NCBI RefSeq assembly: GCF_021295395.1
Contig: NZ_JAIWOU010000001.1
Span: 1,927,001 to 1,991,000, forward strand
Reading direction: 5' to 3'
DNA length: 64,000 bases
From: Komagataeibacter sp. FNDCR2
GTDB lineage: Bacteria; Pseudomonadota; Alphaproteobacteria; Acetobacterales; Acetobacteraceae
The notes below the pieces were generated by a model, which did not search any database, was not told where the DNA came from, and saw only the letters and a program-made list of their open reading frames with translations. The translations under genes were made by a program, and so were the position numbers. Below are positions 19,160-27,781 of the stretch, piece after piece (the stretch's first letter is position 1; every line of letters starts with the position of its first letter).

Positions 19160-19414
19160 ATGTCACATAATTACGCCACACCCCTTACGCCCGAAAAACG
19201 CCTGGCGCGCGTTCTGTCACGCATTCCGGCTGACTGGCCGCTTGCCATCGACCGCCAGCCCGGCCCCACGGGCGCGGCCTGCTGGCGCGCGCGCCTGACC
19301 CCGCCGGGGCATGACGCACTGGACTGGACCCCGCCACAGGACACCATGGTAGATGCGCTGGAAGCCGCATGGCGGCAGGCCCGCGCCCTTCTGGCCAGCG
19401 GGACTGGCGCTTAG
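19160..19414 (+). CDS. small hypothetical protein
   Basis: 84-residue soluble protein starting MSHNYATPLTPEKRL, preceded by a gggag ribosome binding site 7 bases before the ATG. It contains several Trp and Arg residues (ADWPLAIDRQ, WRARLTPPG, DWTPPQD) and ends in a predicted helix, AWRQARALLASG. Not recognised. Base composition is like its neighbours and coding potential is good. It is divergent from the DUF2721 gene. Confidence 0.6.
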   Translation: MSHNYATPLTPEKRLARVLSRIPADWPLAIDRQPGPTGAACWRARLTPPGHDALDWTPPQDTMVDALEAAWRQARALLASGTGA

Positions 19415-19865
19415 GTTACAGTCAAGAATTAAGTTAATAAACTATAAACACGGATTTGTGAGGGTGAGTCCTGTATTCCTGAAACCAGAAACCCGCTTCC
19501 AGTTATTTTTTATTGAATAAATTCAGAAATTCATGCGCACACGATTGTTTGATGCATAGCCGGAAAGGTTCTCAAACTGGACCAGTCCGGCCCCCGAAAA
19601 CCGCCGCCATACCATGATATCGTACGGGATCAGTCAGGAAACGCGCCCAGCCCTGTCCGGCATCGCTTTGGAACATTGCAATAAAACAAAGGAATTTTTT
19701 ATTTCGATCCTGCCCGCCCCCCTGTTTTCCCATCGTTCCCGCAGGGCATGCCCCCTGAACAGGGGCATCCCGGTTCCCCTGTCGCGACATGCCGGACGGA
19801 GCGGCATGGCCCCATTGACCCACGCGGTTTTATACAACAGGAATGCTGACAGGGAGTTTAATACT
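19415..19865 (+). other. non-coding gap before porin gene
   Basis: About 450 bases, clearly more AT-rich than the surroundings at 19430-19560 and 19670-19705. A possible promoter is TTGCAA (19676) with TTATTT 17 bases later, leaving a leader of about 160 bases before the porin ATG; the -10 match is poor. No gene, known RNA family or FNR-type box was seen. Confidence 0.35.
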
Positions 19866-21626
19866 ATGTCGGCTGGAAAATTGGCGCGTATTGGCGCGGT
19901 CGTTGTCATGGCAAGCGGGGGGGCATCCCTTACCTGCCCCGATGAGGCATGGGCCGATGATTATAGTGAACTCCTCGATATCCTGAAGGCCAAGGGCAGC
20001 CTGACGCAGGGTGAGTACAACGGACTCCTGACCCATCACATGCAGCATGTGCGCGCGGCCGCATCGGCCGCCCGGGCGCAGCAATACGTACCCGTGCAGC
20101 ACCATACGCTCACGCCGGTCTCCACGCATGCCGCAATGCGCAGCGCCATGGGCCAGCCGATCCAGCCACCGGGCAATATCGACATCGGTGGTGGCGGGAT
20201 GGACCCCAACGACGTGCTGGCCCAGGCCCAGCAGGCCGCTGCCGATGCGCAGGCCAGCGCCGCCTCCGCCGAATCCACATGGCTTGCGACCCAGCACGCC
20301 ATGAACAGTTCCGACTTCGTGCGGGTTAACAAATACGTGCCCGGTGGCGGCCTGACCTTCAAGGCGGGGCCGATCGACATCAACCTGTCGGGGTTCATCA
20401 ACGGGTTCTACACATTCAACAGCCCAGCAGGCGGCCATTACGTGGCGGGCGGCGTTTCAACGGGCAGCAGCGGGTTCGATTCCTCGGCGCTGCGTAACGG
20501 CCTGCTTCCCGCCGGCCTGATCCTCAAGCTCAAGACCACGCAGAACGGCATCGACCTTGCCGCCGTGATGGGCATGTATCCCGGCATCGACAACGCCAAG
20601 AACGGCGCTTTCAACGCCAATACCGGCGGCAGCCCGGTGGGGCTGGGAACGGCCGGCATCGATTTTCGTCAGGTTTACGTCACGGCGGGCAACAAGAAAT
20701 GGGGCACGTTCAAGATCGGTCGTGACCTTGGCATCTTCGGTGGCGACGCCATTCTGGATGACGCGACCCTGCTGAGTGTCGGCTCCACCGGCAGCAACGC
20801 AGCACCGGGCAATACCTCGCTTGGCCGTATCGGCGTCGGTTACGTGTATGCCGACTGGATACCGCAGATTTCCTATCAGTCGCCCACCATCAAGGGGTTC
20901 CAGGGCACGATCGGCATCCTGCAGCCGCTCGATGAGTTCGATTTCTCCGGCGATGACGCCAATGGCACCGCCTATTCCGCCAGTTCCACCCAGCACAGCT
21001 CACCCATGATCCAGGGCAAGGTCACGTATGACTTCAAGATCGGCGGGCTGAGCGCGCGCATCTGGGCCAGTTTCCTGACGCAGCACCAGCAGGATCTGAT
21101 GGTCAGCAAGACAACATCGGTCACAACCCAACTGCGCGAAGCCAACGGCGGCATTTACAATATGACCACGAGCGGTACTGCGGATGTTTCCGTCATTCCG
21201 GGTGAAAAACACGGCGTCACGGCGGAAGCGGGCGAAATCGGCACGAAGCTGACCTATGGCCCGGCGCAGTTCGTGGGCTATTACTACCGTGGCAGCGGCC
21301 TGGGCACGACCGGCCTGTTCTTTGATGGCGTGGCCAGCAATGGCCGCAAGCGTGCATCCGAAGGCTATTATGTCCAGATGATGTATAACTTCACCAAGCG
21401 CTTCAAGCTGGTCGGCAGTTATGGTGTCAGTAACCTCTATCAGGCCGCTGGCGAGAATGATCCCGATCTCGTACGCCGCAATGAATCGGAAGTGGGTGCG
21501 GCCTATTACAAGATGACGGACTGGCTGAATCTGGTGGCGGAATACGCCCATACCAGTTCCGCCGCACATGGCCCGTACAAGGAGAGCGACAACAGTGCCT
21601 CCGGCGGTATGATCCTGCTGTTCTGA
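19866..21626 (+). CDS. outer-membrane porin
   Basis: 586-residue outer-membrane beta-barrel protein. An N-terminal signal peptide is followed by a short helical segment (ELLDILKAKGSLTQGEYNGL) typical of porins in this family. An Ala/Gln-rich probable coiled coil (about residues 115-145) comes next, and then many alternating beta strands. The last residues GGMILLF end in Phe, the usual insertion signal for the barrel assembly machinery. The ATG at 19866 has aggga upstream; the longer upstream frame is not convincing. Likely a major porin for small solutes. It is monocistronic and followed by a double-hairpin repeat that may also terminate transcription. Confidence 0.85.
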   Translation: MSAGKLARIGAVVVMASGGASLTCPDEAWADDYSELLDILKAKGSLTQGEYNGLLTHHMQHVRAAASAARAQQYVPVQHHTLTPVSTHAAMRSAMGQPIQPPGNIDIGGGGMDPNDVLAQAQQAAADAQASAASAESTWLATQHAMNSSDFVRVNKYVPGGGLTFKAGPIDINLSGFINGFYTFNSPAGGHYVAGGVSTGSSGFDSSALRNGLLPAGLILKLKTTQNGIDLAAVMGMYPGIDNAKNGAFNANTGGSPVGLGTAGIDFRQVYVTAGNKKWGTFKIGRDLGIFGGDAILDDATLLSVGSTGSNAAPGNTSLGRIGVGYVYADWIPQISYQSPTIKGFQGTIGILQPLDEFDFSGDDANGTAYSASSTQHSSPMIQGKVTYDFKIGGLSARIWASFLTQHQQDLMVSKTTSVTTQLREANGGIYNMTTSGTADVSVIPGEKHGVTAEAGEIGTKLTYGPAQFVGYYYRGSGLGTTGLFFDGVASNGRKRASEGYYVQMMYNFTKRFKLVGSYGVSNLYQAAGENDPDLVRRNESEVGAAYYKMTDWLNLVAEYAHTSSAAHGPYKESDNSASGGMILLF

Positions 21627-21687
21627 TCGCGAAGCCTGCAGGAAATCCGGGGCATATCCGACACGGACTGGTCCCGGTTTCCTGTCT

Positions 21688-21783
21688 AAAAATCATGAAA
21701 AAGTTTTTGGTGAAGCTTTTTTCAAAAAGCTTCAGGAAACGCCGCCTTTTTGAAAAAAGACGGCACCCAAAAACTTTTACTGT
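21688..21783. repeat. double-hairpin dispersed repeat, copy 1
   Basis: Three nested pairings are visible. Hairpin one is GAAGCTTTTT / AAAAAGCTTC (21712-21733). Hairpin two is GCCGCCTTTTT / AAAAAGACGGC (21741-21764, one mismatch). An outer stem pairs AAAAGTTTTTGGT (21699-21711) with ACCCAAAAACTTTT (21765-21778). A similar element lies at 40912-40995. It sits between two convergent genes and could terminate in both directions. Confidence 0.8.
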
Positions 21784-21790
21784 TTACCAG

Positions 21791-23461
21791 TCAGTTATTT
21801 TCAAACGGCGTCCCGACGGCATACAGCCCGATTGTCAGGTATTTGCCCGTGGAATAATTCAGCCCCGTCTGCTGCCCCAGTTCACGGATTTCAAGACCAG
21901 TCTGCTGGGTACGCGCACGAAAGGCCGCCAGATCGCGCGTGCCCACCAGCGCCATGCCGCATCTGGGGTTCTGTTGCAGGAAATCCGCGGCGGCGCGCGC
22001 ATCCAGCAGCCGTGTCGTCTCCCCTAACAGAAAGACAAGGCTGGGTTCCGAATCCGATGTCGAGGCCACGACGGTCTGCGCGCAGGGACGGTGCGCGTCC
22101 ACCAGCGTAGCAAGGCGCGGGCTCAGCCATATGGTCTGCAAACGCGGGATCACGGTGGAAAACAGGCCGACATGGATGATCACCGCCGCCGCCACCGCAG
22201 CCATGGCGGCATGCAGCGCATCGCGGTGCAGGATCAGGTAACCCGACATGACCAGCAGCGGCAGCGCGCCCGCCGGGATCAGCAGCGCCGCAGGCGACAG
22301 GATGCCTTCCATCCGCCACAGCAGCACAGGCCCGGCAAAAGCCAGAACGGACCCCAGCGTAAACCAGACCAGCCCATAGGCCGCCAGCAGGCCACGCGCC
22401 CATAGCGCCCGCGGCCACTCCCACTGGCCGGAAAAGGATACGATCGCCGCGGCCGTCAGGATGGCGATGGCAGGATAGGTCGGCAGCACGTAATGGGGCA
22501 GCTTGGTCGCGATGGCTTCAAACACCAGCCAGTGCGGTATGATCCAGCAGAGCAGGTAGCGCACATGTGGCTGGTGGCGGCGTTCCCATATAAAGGGCAG
22601 GCTCATGGCCGCGAAAACCGACCCCGGCCAGAACGCAATGGCAAAAACCACCAGATGATAGCCCGGTGGCAGGCCATGTGTTTCCTGCCCGCTTGCCACC
22701 TTGCCCAGAAAATTGTGCCCGACCGCGCGTGAAAAGAAATCCCCGTGGCTGATGACGCCAATCGCGATGCACCATGGCAGCACGATCGCCAGCATGAGCA
22801 GCCAGCCCCATGCCGGGCGCAGGCGACGCCACCAGTCGATCCGCCTTTCCACCAGCGCCAGGGCAAGCGGCGTGCCAAAACCGGGAACCAGCACGACCGG
22901 CCCCTTGAGCATCAGGCCGCACCCCAGCGCGGTCCAGTACAGCACCGCCGCCGCAAGCGGTGTCGCCCGGTCGCGTTCCCGGTCCAGATAAGCGCGCAGC
23001 AGGCCGCATTGCACCAGCAGCACGCATGACAGCAGGGTGGTGTCGATGGTGGCCATCCGCCCTTCCGCCGTCAGCAGCACCGATACGGCCAGAAGGGCAG
23101 CGGCCAGCAGGCCGCAGGTGGGGCCAAACAGGGTCGCGCCGATCCATGCGGTCAGGACCGTGGCGGCCGTAACCGCCAGCAGCGAGGGAATACGATAGGG
23201 CCAGACGGCATGGCTACCCTCCATGCCGGTCAGACGGACGGCAGCCGCCTCCAGCCAGTATATGCCAGCGGGTTGCAGGTAACGGGGCTGATCCAGAAAC
23301 CGGACATCGACATAATTGCCGCTGTGCAGCATCTGGGCCGTGGCTTCCATATAGCGCGGTTCGTCACGGTCCAGCGGTGGCATTGCCGCGCGCCCGGGCA
23401 GAAACAGCACAAACACGGACAGCGCCACCAGAATATAGTGGCGCAGTGTCAGACGTGTCAT
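21791..23461 (-). CDS. ArnT-like glycosyltransferase (GT83/GT39 type)
   Basis: Multi-pass membrane protein of 556 aa. The first periplasmic loop contains PPLDRDEPRYMEATAQML, the acidic catalytic signature of ArnT and PMT-type transferases that use polyprenyl-phosphate sugars. It probably moves a sugar from undecaprenyl phosphate onto lipid A, LPS or a protein on the periplasmic side. The adjacent family-2 transferase, 12 bases upstream, is the type that makes the polyprenyl-phosphate sugar, so the pair is a plausible two-step system. The sugar and acceptor are unknown. Confidence 0.8.
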   Translation of the reverse strand: MTRLTLRHYILVALSVFVLFLPGRAAMPPLDRDEPRYMEATAQMLHSGNYVDVRFLDQPRYLQPAGIYWLEAAAVRLTGMEGSHAVWPYRIPSLLAVTAATVLTAWIGATLFGPTCGLLAAALLAVSVLLTAEGRMATIDTTLLSCVLLVQCGLLRAYLDRERDRATPLAAAVLYWTALGCGLMLKGPVVLVPGFGTPLALALVERRIDWWRRLRPAWGWLLMLAIVLPWCIAIGVISHGDFFSRAVGHNFLGKVASGQETHGLPPGYHLVVFAIAFWPGSVFAAMSLPFIWERRHQPHVRYLLCWIIPHWLVFEAIATKLPHYVLPTYPAIAILTAAAIVSFSGQWEWPRALWARGLLAAYGLVWFTLGSVLAFAGPVLLWRMEGILSPAALLIPAGALPLLVMSGYLILHRDALHAAMAAVAAAVIIHVGLFSTVIPRLQTIWLSPRLATLVDAHRPCAQTVVASTSDSEPSLVFLLGETTRLLDARAAADFLQQNPRCGMALVGTRDLAAFRARTQQTGLEIRELGQQTGLNYSTGKYLTIGLYAVGTPFENN

Positions 23462-23473
23462 GGCACGGTCCCT

Positions 23474-24229
23474 TCAGCGTTCGGTAACGCGTTTCGGTAT
23501 CCTGGCGCGGCTGTTCAGCCACATTACGCCCAATATATCCCGAATGCCGACAAGCGCCCGGTTGAGATTGGTGTATTTTGAAGATCCATGCAGCCGGTTG
23601 CGATGGTGAACCGGCATGCAGGCCAGCGGCACCCCGCGCCGCCCCATAAGCGAGGGCAGGAAACGGTGCAGTCCCTCGAACTGCGGCAGGCAGAGGAAAT
23701 CCGCCCGGCGAAACGCCTTGAGGGAAGCCCCGGTATCCGGGCACCCATCATCCAGCAGGCGACGGCGCAGGCCGTTGGCGAAGCGCGAGGCCAGCCTGCG
23801 CGAGATATTGTCCCGCCGCTTCGTGCGGACCCCCACGACCAGTGGCGAGCGCCCCTGCGCGGTGCGGCCCAGTTCAAGCATCGGGGCGAAATCGACCGGA
23901 TTATCCTGCCCGTCGCCATCAAGCGTGATGATCCATTCCCCCCGCGCGGCCTCGATTCCGGTGCGCAGCCCGGCGGATTTGCCGCAGGCCCGGTCATGGG
24001 TGAGAATACGCAGGTGGGGCAGGATGCCGTCATTCCTTACGGCCTCAAGGGCCGCAAGCGTGCCGTCGGAACTGCCGTCATCCACGAACAGGACTTCGGC
24101 AGCGGGCAACAGGTCAAGAGACGCCGCTATTTCCTGGCACAGGGGACGGATATTATCCCTCTCATCCAGTACAACGGCGACAATGGAAACAACGGGGCTG
24201 CGACCAGCCCCGTTATCCGTTCCTGACAT
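23474..24229 (-). CDS. family 2 glycosyltransferase (polyprenyl-phosphate sugar synthase type)
   Basis: About 251 aa, GT-A fold. VSIVAVVLDERDNI opens the domain, FVDDGSSDGT binds the nucleotide, and the DGDGQ motif coordinates metal. It resembles dolichol-phosphate mannosyltransferase/ArnC catalytic domains without the C-terminal membrane helices. Start is ATG at 24229 or an in-frame TTG at 24244. It lies within 25 bases of atpF on the same strand, so read-through from the ATP synthase genes is likely. It should donate a lipid-linked sugar to the ArnT-like protein downstream. Confidence 0.8.
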   Translation of the reverse strand: MSGTDNGAGRSPVVSIVAVVLDERDNIRPLCQEIAASLDLLPAAEVLFVDDGSSDGTLAALEAVRNDGILPHLRILTHDRACGKSAGLRTGIEAARGEWIITLDGDGQDNPVDFAPMLELGRTAQGRSPLVVGVRTKRRDNISRRLASRFANGLRRRLLDDGCPDTGASLKAFRRADFLCLPQFEGLHRFLPSLMGRRGVPLACMPVHHRNRLHGSSKYTNLNRALVGIRDILGVMWLNSRARIPKRVTER

Positions 24230-24250
24230 TGCGGCTGTGGCCAAGGGCGA

Positions 24251-24745
24251 TCAGGCGGCGCGCTGGGAAAGGGAGGTGGGCAGATCACCGATCGATTTGT
24301 CGATAATCTTACCATCCACGTCGGCCGCAAGGCTAGCGGCCAGCGTTTCCTGCGTGGCCTGAATGGCGATTTCAATCGCCATTTCCCGCACTTCGCGCAG
24401 GGCGGAACGCTCTGCCGAGGCAATGCGGTCCTTGGCCATCTGCTCGCGACGGGTGGCAATTTCCTCGGCGTTCCGGCGGGCCTGGTCCGCGATGATGGCG
24501 GCTTCACGCAGGGAATGTTCGACCAGTTCCTTGGCCTCGGCCAGGGCCGCTTCCCGGTCACGCGTGGCGTCCTCAAGCATCTGCTCGGCTTCGCGGCGCA
24601 GGCGCGCGGCTTCATCAAGTTCGGCCCGGATACGCTCCGCCCGTCCATCCAGCGCGCTCACCAGGGGTTTCCACAGTGAGCGTCCGAACAGGACAAAAAA
24701 CAGGACAAAGGCAACAGCCGACCAGAAGCGGGGATCATGAAACAT
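24251..24745 (-). CDS. atpF: ATP synthase F0 subunit b
   Basis: 164-residue peripheral stalk subunit. One N-terminal membrane helix (about residues 8-22, SAVAFVLFFVLFG) is followed by a long charged coiled coil rich in Ala, Glu and Arg. It is paired with a second, diverged b' subunit upstream, as in phototrophs and alphaproteobacteria. The peripheral stalk holds F1 against rotation. Last atp gene of the F0 operon. Confidence 0.93.
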   Translation of the reverse strand: MFHDPRFWSAVAFVLFFVLFGRSLWKPLVSALDGRAERIRAELDEAARLRREAEQMLEDATRDREAALAEAKELVEHSLREAAIIADQARRNAEEIATRREQMAKDRIASAERSALREVREMAIEIAIQATQETLAASLAADVDGKIIDKSIGDLPTSLSQRAA

Positions 24746-24775
24746 GATTATGACCTGTCTGTCTTGGGCAGCGGG

Positions 24776-25390
24776 TCAGAGACCACGTGCTGCCGCGGCA
24801 GAACCAACCTTTGCCGTCACGAAATCGGCCGGGGCGGCAATGCCGGATAACTGATGGATCAGCGTTTCCGCCGTATTCGTGGAAATTTCACGCACAGAGG
24901 ACAGGGCCTTGTCGCGTGCCTGGGCAACGCGGGTCTCGGCGTCACGGATTTCCGTGGCCAGTCGCGCATTCATTTCCTCGGTCTGCCGGGCGGCGGCGAT
25001 ACGCGCCTCCTCGACAACCTTGTCCACATTGGCCTGCGCCTCGGCCATGGCGTCATGCCGGGCCTTGTGCAGTTCGGCCACTGCTTCATCCGCGCGGGTC
25101 TTCGCCTTGTGCGCTATCCCCAGATCCGTTTCGATCGTCTGGCGACGCTGGGACAGGACCTTTTCCACCTTCGGCAACGCCGAACGGCTGAGCAGGAGAT
25201 AGAGTACAAGGAAAATGCCAGCGCCCCATATCACCTGACCGATGACATAGGGATTGCCGAAATCAAGCTGGGGCATGCCCTCGGCGCGCGCGCCAGGGGC
25301 AACCATGGCCATCAGCGGCAGAGCCAACGCGGACGAGGCCAGAAAGGTCCCCGCCCTTCGGATGTTATCATACATCACGGCGCGCGCCAT
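24776..25390 (-). CDS. atpG: ATP synthase F0 subunit b'
   Basis: 204 aa, the b' partner of the peripheral stalk. The N-terminus has a hydrophobic stretch to about residue 36 that may be a cleaved signal (ARA-EG), then the membrane helix VIGQVIWGAGIFLVLYLLL and a long coiled coil. A ggagg ribosome binding site stands 6 bases before the ATG. It lies between atpE and atpF. The symbol atpG or atpF' is used for b' in alphaproteobacteria; it is not the gamma subunit. Confidence 0.9.
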   Translation of the reverse strand: MARAVMYDNIRRAGTFLASSALALPLMAMVAPGARAEGMPQLDFGNPYVIGQVIWGAGIFLVLYLLLSRSALPKVEKVLSQRRQTIETDLGIAHKAKTRADEAVAELHKARHDAMAEAQANVDKVVEEARIAAARQTEEMNARLATEIRDAETRVAQARDKALSSVREISTNTAETLIHQLSGIAAPADFVTAKVGSAAAARGL

Positions 25391-25406
25391 GTTCGCCTCC
25401 AGCGTA

Positions 25407-25631
25407 TCAGACGAACAGGATCAGGAACGCGATCAGCAGCGCATACAGGGCCACGGCTTCCGTCAGGGCGAAGCCCAGCATGCCCAGGCCGAACACATGC
25501 GGCCGCGCGGACGGGTTGCGCGCGATGCTGCTCACCAGCGTAGAGAAGATGTTACCCAGGCCAATGCCAACGCCAGCGAGGGCGATAACGGCGATACCGG
25601 CACCAATTTCACGGGCTGCTGCGATATCCAT
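25407..25631 (-). CDS. atpE: ATP synthase F0 subunit c
   Basis: 74-residue proteolipid with two membrane helices and the polar loop ARNPSARP. The proton-carrying carboxylate is the Glu in [13 protein letters not shown] of helix 2. The glycine-rich helix 1 ([12 protein letters not shown]) packs in the rotor ring. No sodium-binding pattern is evident, so proton coupling is expected. Confidence 0.96.
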   Translation of the reverse strand: MDIAAAREIGAGIAVIALAGVGIGLGNIFSTLVSSIARNPSARPHVFGLGMLGFALTEAVALYALLIAFLILFV

Positions 25632-25692
25632 GTCTTTTTTTCCTTGTTTCAGACGTTCTGGATTGAAGCGATGGAAGCGGGGTAGCGACCCG

Positions 25693-26442
25693 TTAGTGGG
25701 CCACCGCCTCCCTCAGATAGATGCAGGTAAGGATGGCAAACACGTATGCCTGCAAGGCACCCACCAGCAATTCGAGTGCCATCAGCGCGATATTGATGAC
25801 CACGGGACCAACGGCGATGATATCACCGAAGAAGCCCAGACCGGCCAGCATGATCGTGAAGGCGGCAAACATGTCGAACATCACGTGACCGGCGACCATG
25901 TTGGCAAACAGACGGATCGACAGGCTCACGGGACGCGAAAGAAAGGAAAGGATCTCGATCGGGATCAGCAGCGGGGCCAGCGCCTTGGGCGCGCCCGCGG
26001 GCATGAAGTGGGCAAAGAACCTTGCCCCCTGCACCTTGAGCGACACGATGATCGAGAGGCAGAACACCATCAGCGCCAGCGCCAGCGTTACGGCGATGTG
26101 GCTGGTAAAGGCGAAGGAGAAAGGCAGAAGGCCCAGATAGTTACCGGCCAGGATGAAGAAGAACAGCGTGAACACGAAGGGGAAGAAGGACCGCCCCTCC
26201 GGGCCGATCGTATCGACCGCCATGTTGTGTATGAAATCATAGCACATCTCGGCCGCGGCCTGGAGCCGGCCCGGCACCACCGCCGCGGGGCGCATGCCCA
26301 CATACAGGAACGCCAGAACAAGAATGGCGGCTATAATCATCATCATGGGAGACTGGCTGAACCGCAGGGATTCGCCAATTACCCCCATAACGGGGTGGAG
26401 CTCGAACTGACCGAGCGCGTCGATGGATGATCCGGCCGCCAA
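25693..26442 (-). CDS. atpB: ATP synthase F0 subunit a
   Basis: 249-residue membrane subunit forming the proton half-channels. The essential Arg lies in the conserved [12 protein letters not shown] segment. The start is TTG at 26442, 12 bases after the atpI stop and preceded by gggaagaacgaag; no ATG is available. Gene order atpI-atpB-atpE-atpG(b')-atpF is the typical alphaproteobacterial F0 operon, with the F1 genes elsewhere (none in this window). Confidence 0.95.
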   Translation of the reverse strand: MAAGSSIDALGQFELHPVMGVIGESLRFSQSPMMMIIAAILVLAFLYVGMRPAAVVPGRLQAAAEMCYDFIHNMAVDTIGPEGRSFFPFVFTLFFFILAGNYLGLLPFSFAFTSHIAVTLALALMVFCLSIIVSLKVQGARFFAHFMPAGAPKALAPLLIPIEILSFLSRPVSLSIRLFANMVAGHVMFDMFAAFTIMLAGLGFFGDIIAVGPVVINIALMALELLVGALQAYVFAILTCIYLREAVAH

Positions 26443-26454
26443 CTTCGTTCTTCC

Positions 26455-26796
26455 CTATATCCGTCCCGAACCGTCATCCGGTCCGTTTGCCTCAGCATTC
26501 ATGGCTTCGGGCCTGACCAGACGCCAGACATTCAGCACACCTGCCACACCGCCAAGAAGCGAGAACACGATAAGGAACCACGGCTTGGCATGAAGCCAGT
26601 GGTCAAGCCCCCAGCCCATGGCAACCCCGACCACAAGTGCCGACACAAGTTCCGTCCCCGCCCTGAGTACAAGGCCAAGGTCGGACATCGCTCCACCGGT
26701 GGGACGTTCGGCGGCGGCGCGAGGCTCAAGGCGCTCGCGGGCTGCTTCCAGTCGCCGGTCGAAGGATTCGCCGGATGGATCGGTATCCTTATCCAC
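26455..26796 (-). CDS. atpI: ATP synthase-associated AtpI/AtpZ-type protein
   Basis: About 113 aa with a charged N-terminus and two hydrophobic helices (LVSALVVGVAMGWGLDHWL and FLIVFSLLGGVAGVLNVW). It helps assemble the c ring or handles magnesium, according to family studies. I chose the GTG at 26796 because gggagg precedes it by 8 bases; a longer frame to 26871 covers the predicted promoter and is unlikely. First gene of the F0 operon. Confidence 0.8.
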   Translation of the reverse strand: MDKDTDPSGESFDRRLEAARERLEPRAAAERPTGGAMSDLGLVLRAGTELVSALVVGVAMGWGLDHWLHAKPWFLIVFSLLGGVAGVLNVWRLVRPEAMNAEANGPDDGSGRI

Positions 26797-26825
26797 GTCT
26801 CGCACCTCCCAAGGGTGCAGGCGGT

Positions 26826-26854
26826 AGCTAACGATGCTGCAATAACCTGTCAAG
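26826..26854 (-). promoter_or_regulatory. candidate sigma-70 promoter of the atp F0 operon
   Basis: On the minus strand TTGACA (26854-26849) is a perfect -35; 17 bases later TTAGCT (26831-26826) is a weak -10. It is placed about 30 bases before the atpI GTG. Inferred from position and the -35 match. Confidence 0.5.
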
Positions 26855-26919
26855 CAATGGCCGCCAAACAAACGCCTTATTCATGCATCTTTTTTAGCGC
26901 ACGCACGTTTGGCGTCCCC

Positions 26920-27681
26920 TCAGTCCGCTGAAGAACCGCCGGGAATGACGTCATAACCCGCACTACCGGGGAACGCGCCGGGAAGCGGGGCGTCGGCAGG
27001 TTCGATATGGATGGCCTGGTTGACATCAGGCCCTATTTCACGCGCGTTGATGGCGGTCCCCCGCTCCCCCGTGACACCGGTGCCGATGGCATGCAGCGGA
27101 GCCCCCGGCCTGAGCCACGCGGCCAGGCGCACGGCATTGGTCTCACCCACGTAAACGACGTTGTGATCCTTCATTATAACACCCTGCACCTTGCCTTGTA
27201 TACTATATAAAGGAGCAAGAATTGTACCGTCGACCGGAACGTCCGGGCCGATGCTGGGGGAATCAAAGGGCACGTCACCCGTGGCGGGGCGCACGTCGGC
27301 AATGCGCTGGCCCCGTGGCCCGGTCACGGCATAGGCCCGTACGATGGGCCGGTTCACACCCTTCAGGCCGCTGATGGTCACCTGTTCGCCGGGGCGGACG
27401 ATGGCGGGCAGATTTTCCCCCAGTTCATGCTGGCAGAACACCTGCGTGCCGTCCGCCAGCAGCATGCCGGACACCTGCCCGGCGGGTGTGAGGATATATT
27501 GCACGAGCTGGCCGGTCGTAACCGGCAGCGGCGCGATATCGAACACCAGCGCGGGCGCGGGAGCAGTGGATTCGGGCCGTGGGGCATGTTTGCCCGCCGC
27601 ATGGGCGTCACCCGCCACCAGGCAGCCCGCAAGAAGCACGCCCGCAAGAAGGCGGCACGAGGAACGTCGATGAATGTCCAT
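26920..27681 (-). CDS. exported protein with duplicated OB-like module, unknown function
   Basis: 253 aa with an N-terminal signal sequence; LLAGC ending at Cys20 could be a lipoprotein box, or cleavage may occur after AHA. The mature part holds two similar segments, about residues 56-110 and 150-215. Each shows strand-rich text, a G-x-V-x-G turn, a D-G-T or D-H-N turn, and [VL]RPG followed by a strand and Gly. This suggests tandem small beta barrels. Pro/Ala-rich linkers surround them. Not recognised as a named family. It lies upstream of the atp operon on the same strand, separated by the predicted atp promoter. Confidence 0.6.
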   Translation of the reverse strand: MDIHRRSSCRLLAGVLLAGCLVAGDAHAAGKHAPRPESTAPAPALVFDIAPLPVTTGQLVQYILTPAGQVSGMLLADGTQVFCQHELGENLPAIVRPGEQVTISGLKGVNRPIVRAYAVTGPRGQRIADVRPATGDVPFDSPSIGPDVPVDGTILAPLYSIQGKVQGVIMKDHNVVYVGETNAVRLAAWLRPGAPLHAIGTGVTGERGTAINAREIGPDVNQAIHIEPADAPLPGAFPGSAGYDVIPGGSSAD

Positions 27682-27781
27682 GCAGATACCCGTCTCTCAT
27701 CAATCTCGCCCGGCATCGGGCCGGGCGTGCTGTCTCAATCTCATTCCATCCCCATGTGCAGGCAAGGGATGTATGTTCGGA

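Noticed and set aside
27708..27726. GCCCGGC/GCCGGGC hairpin between purH and the exported protein gene
   Set aside because: A short GC-rich palindrome without a T run is expected by chance at this composition.
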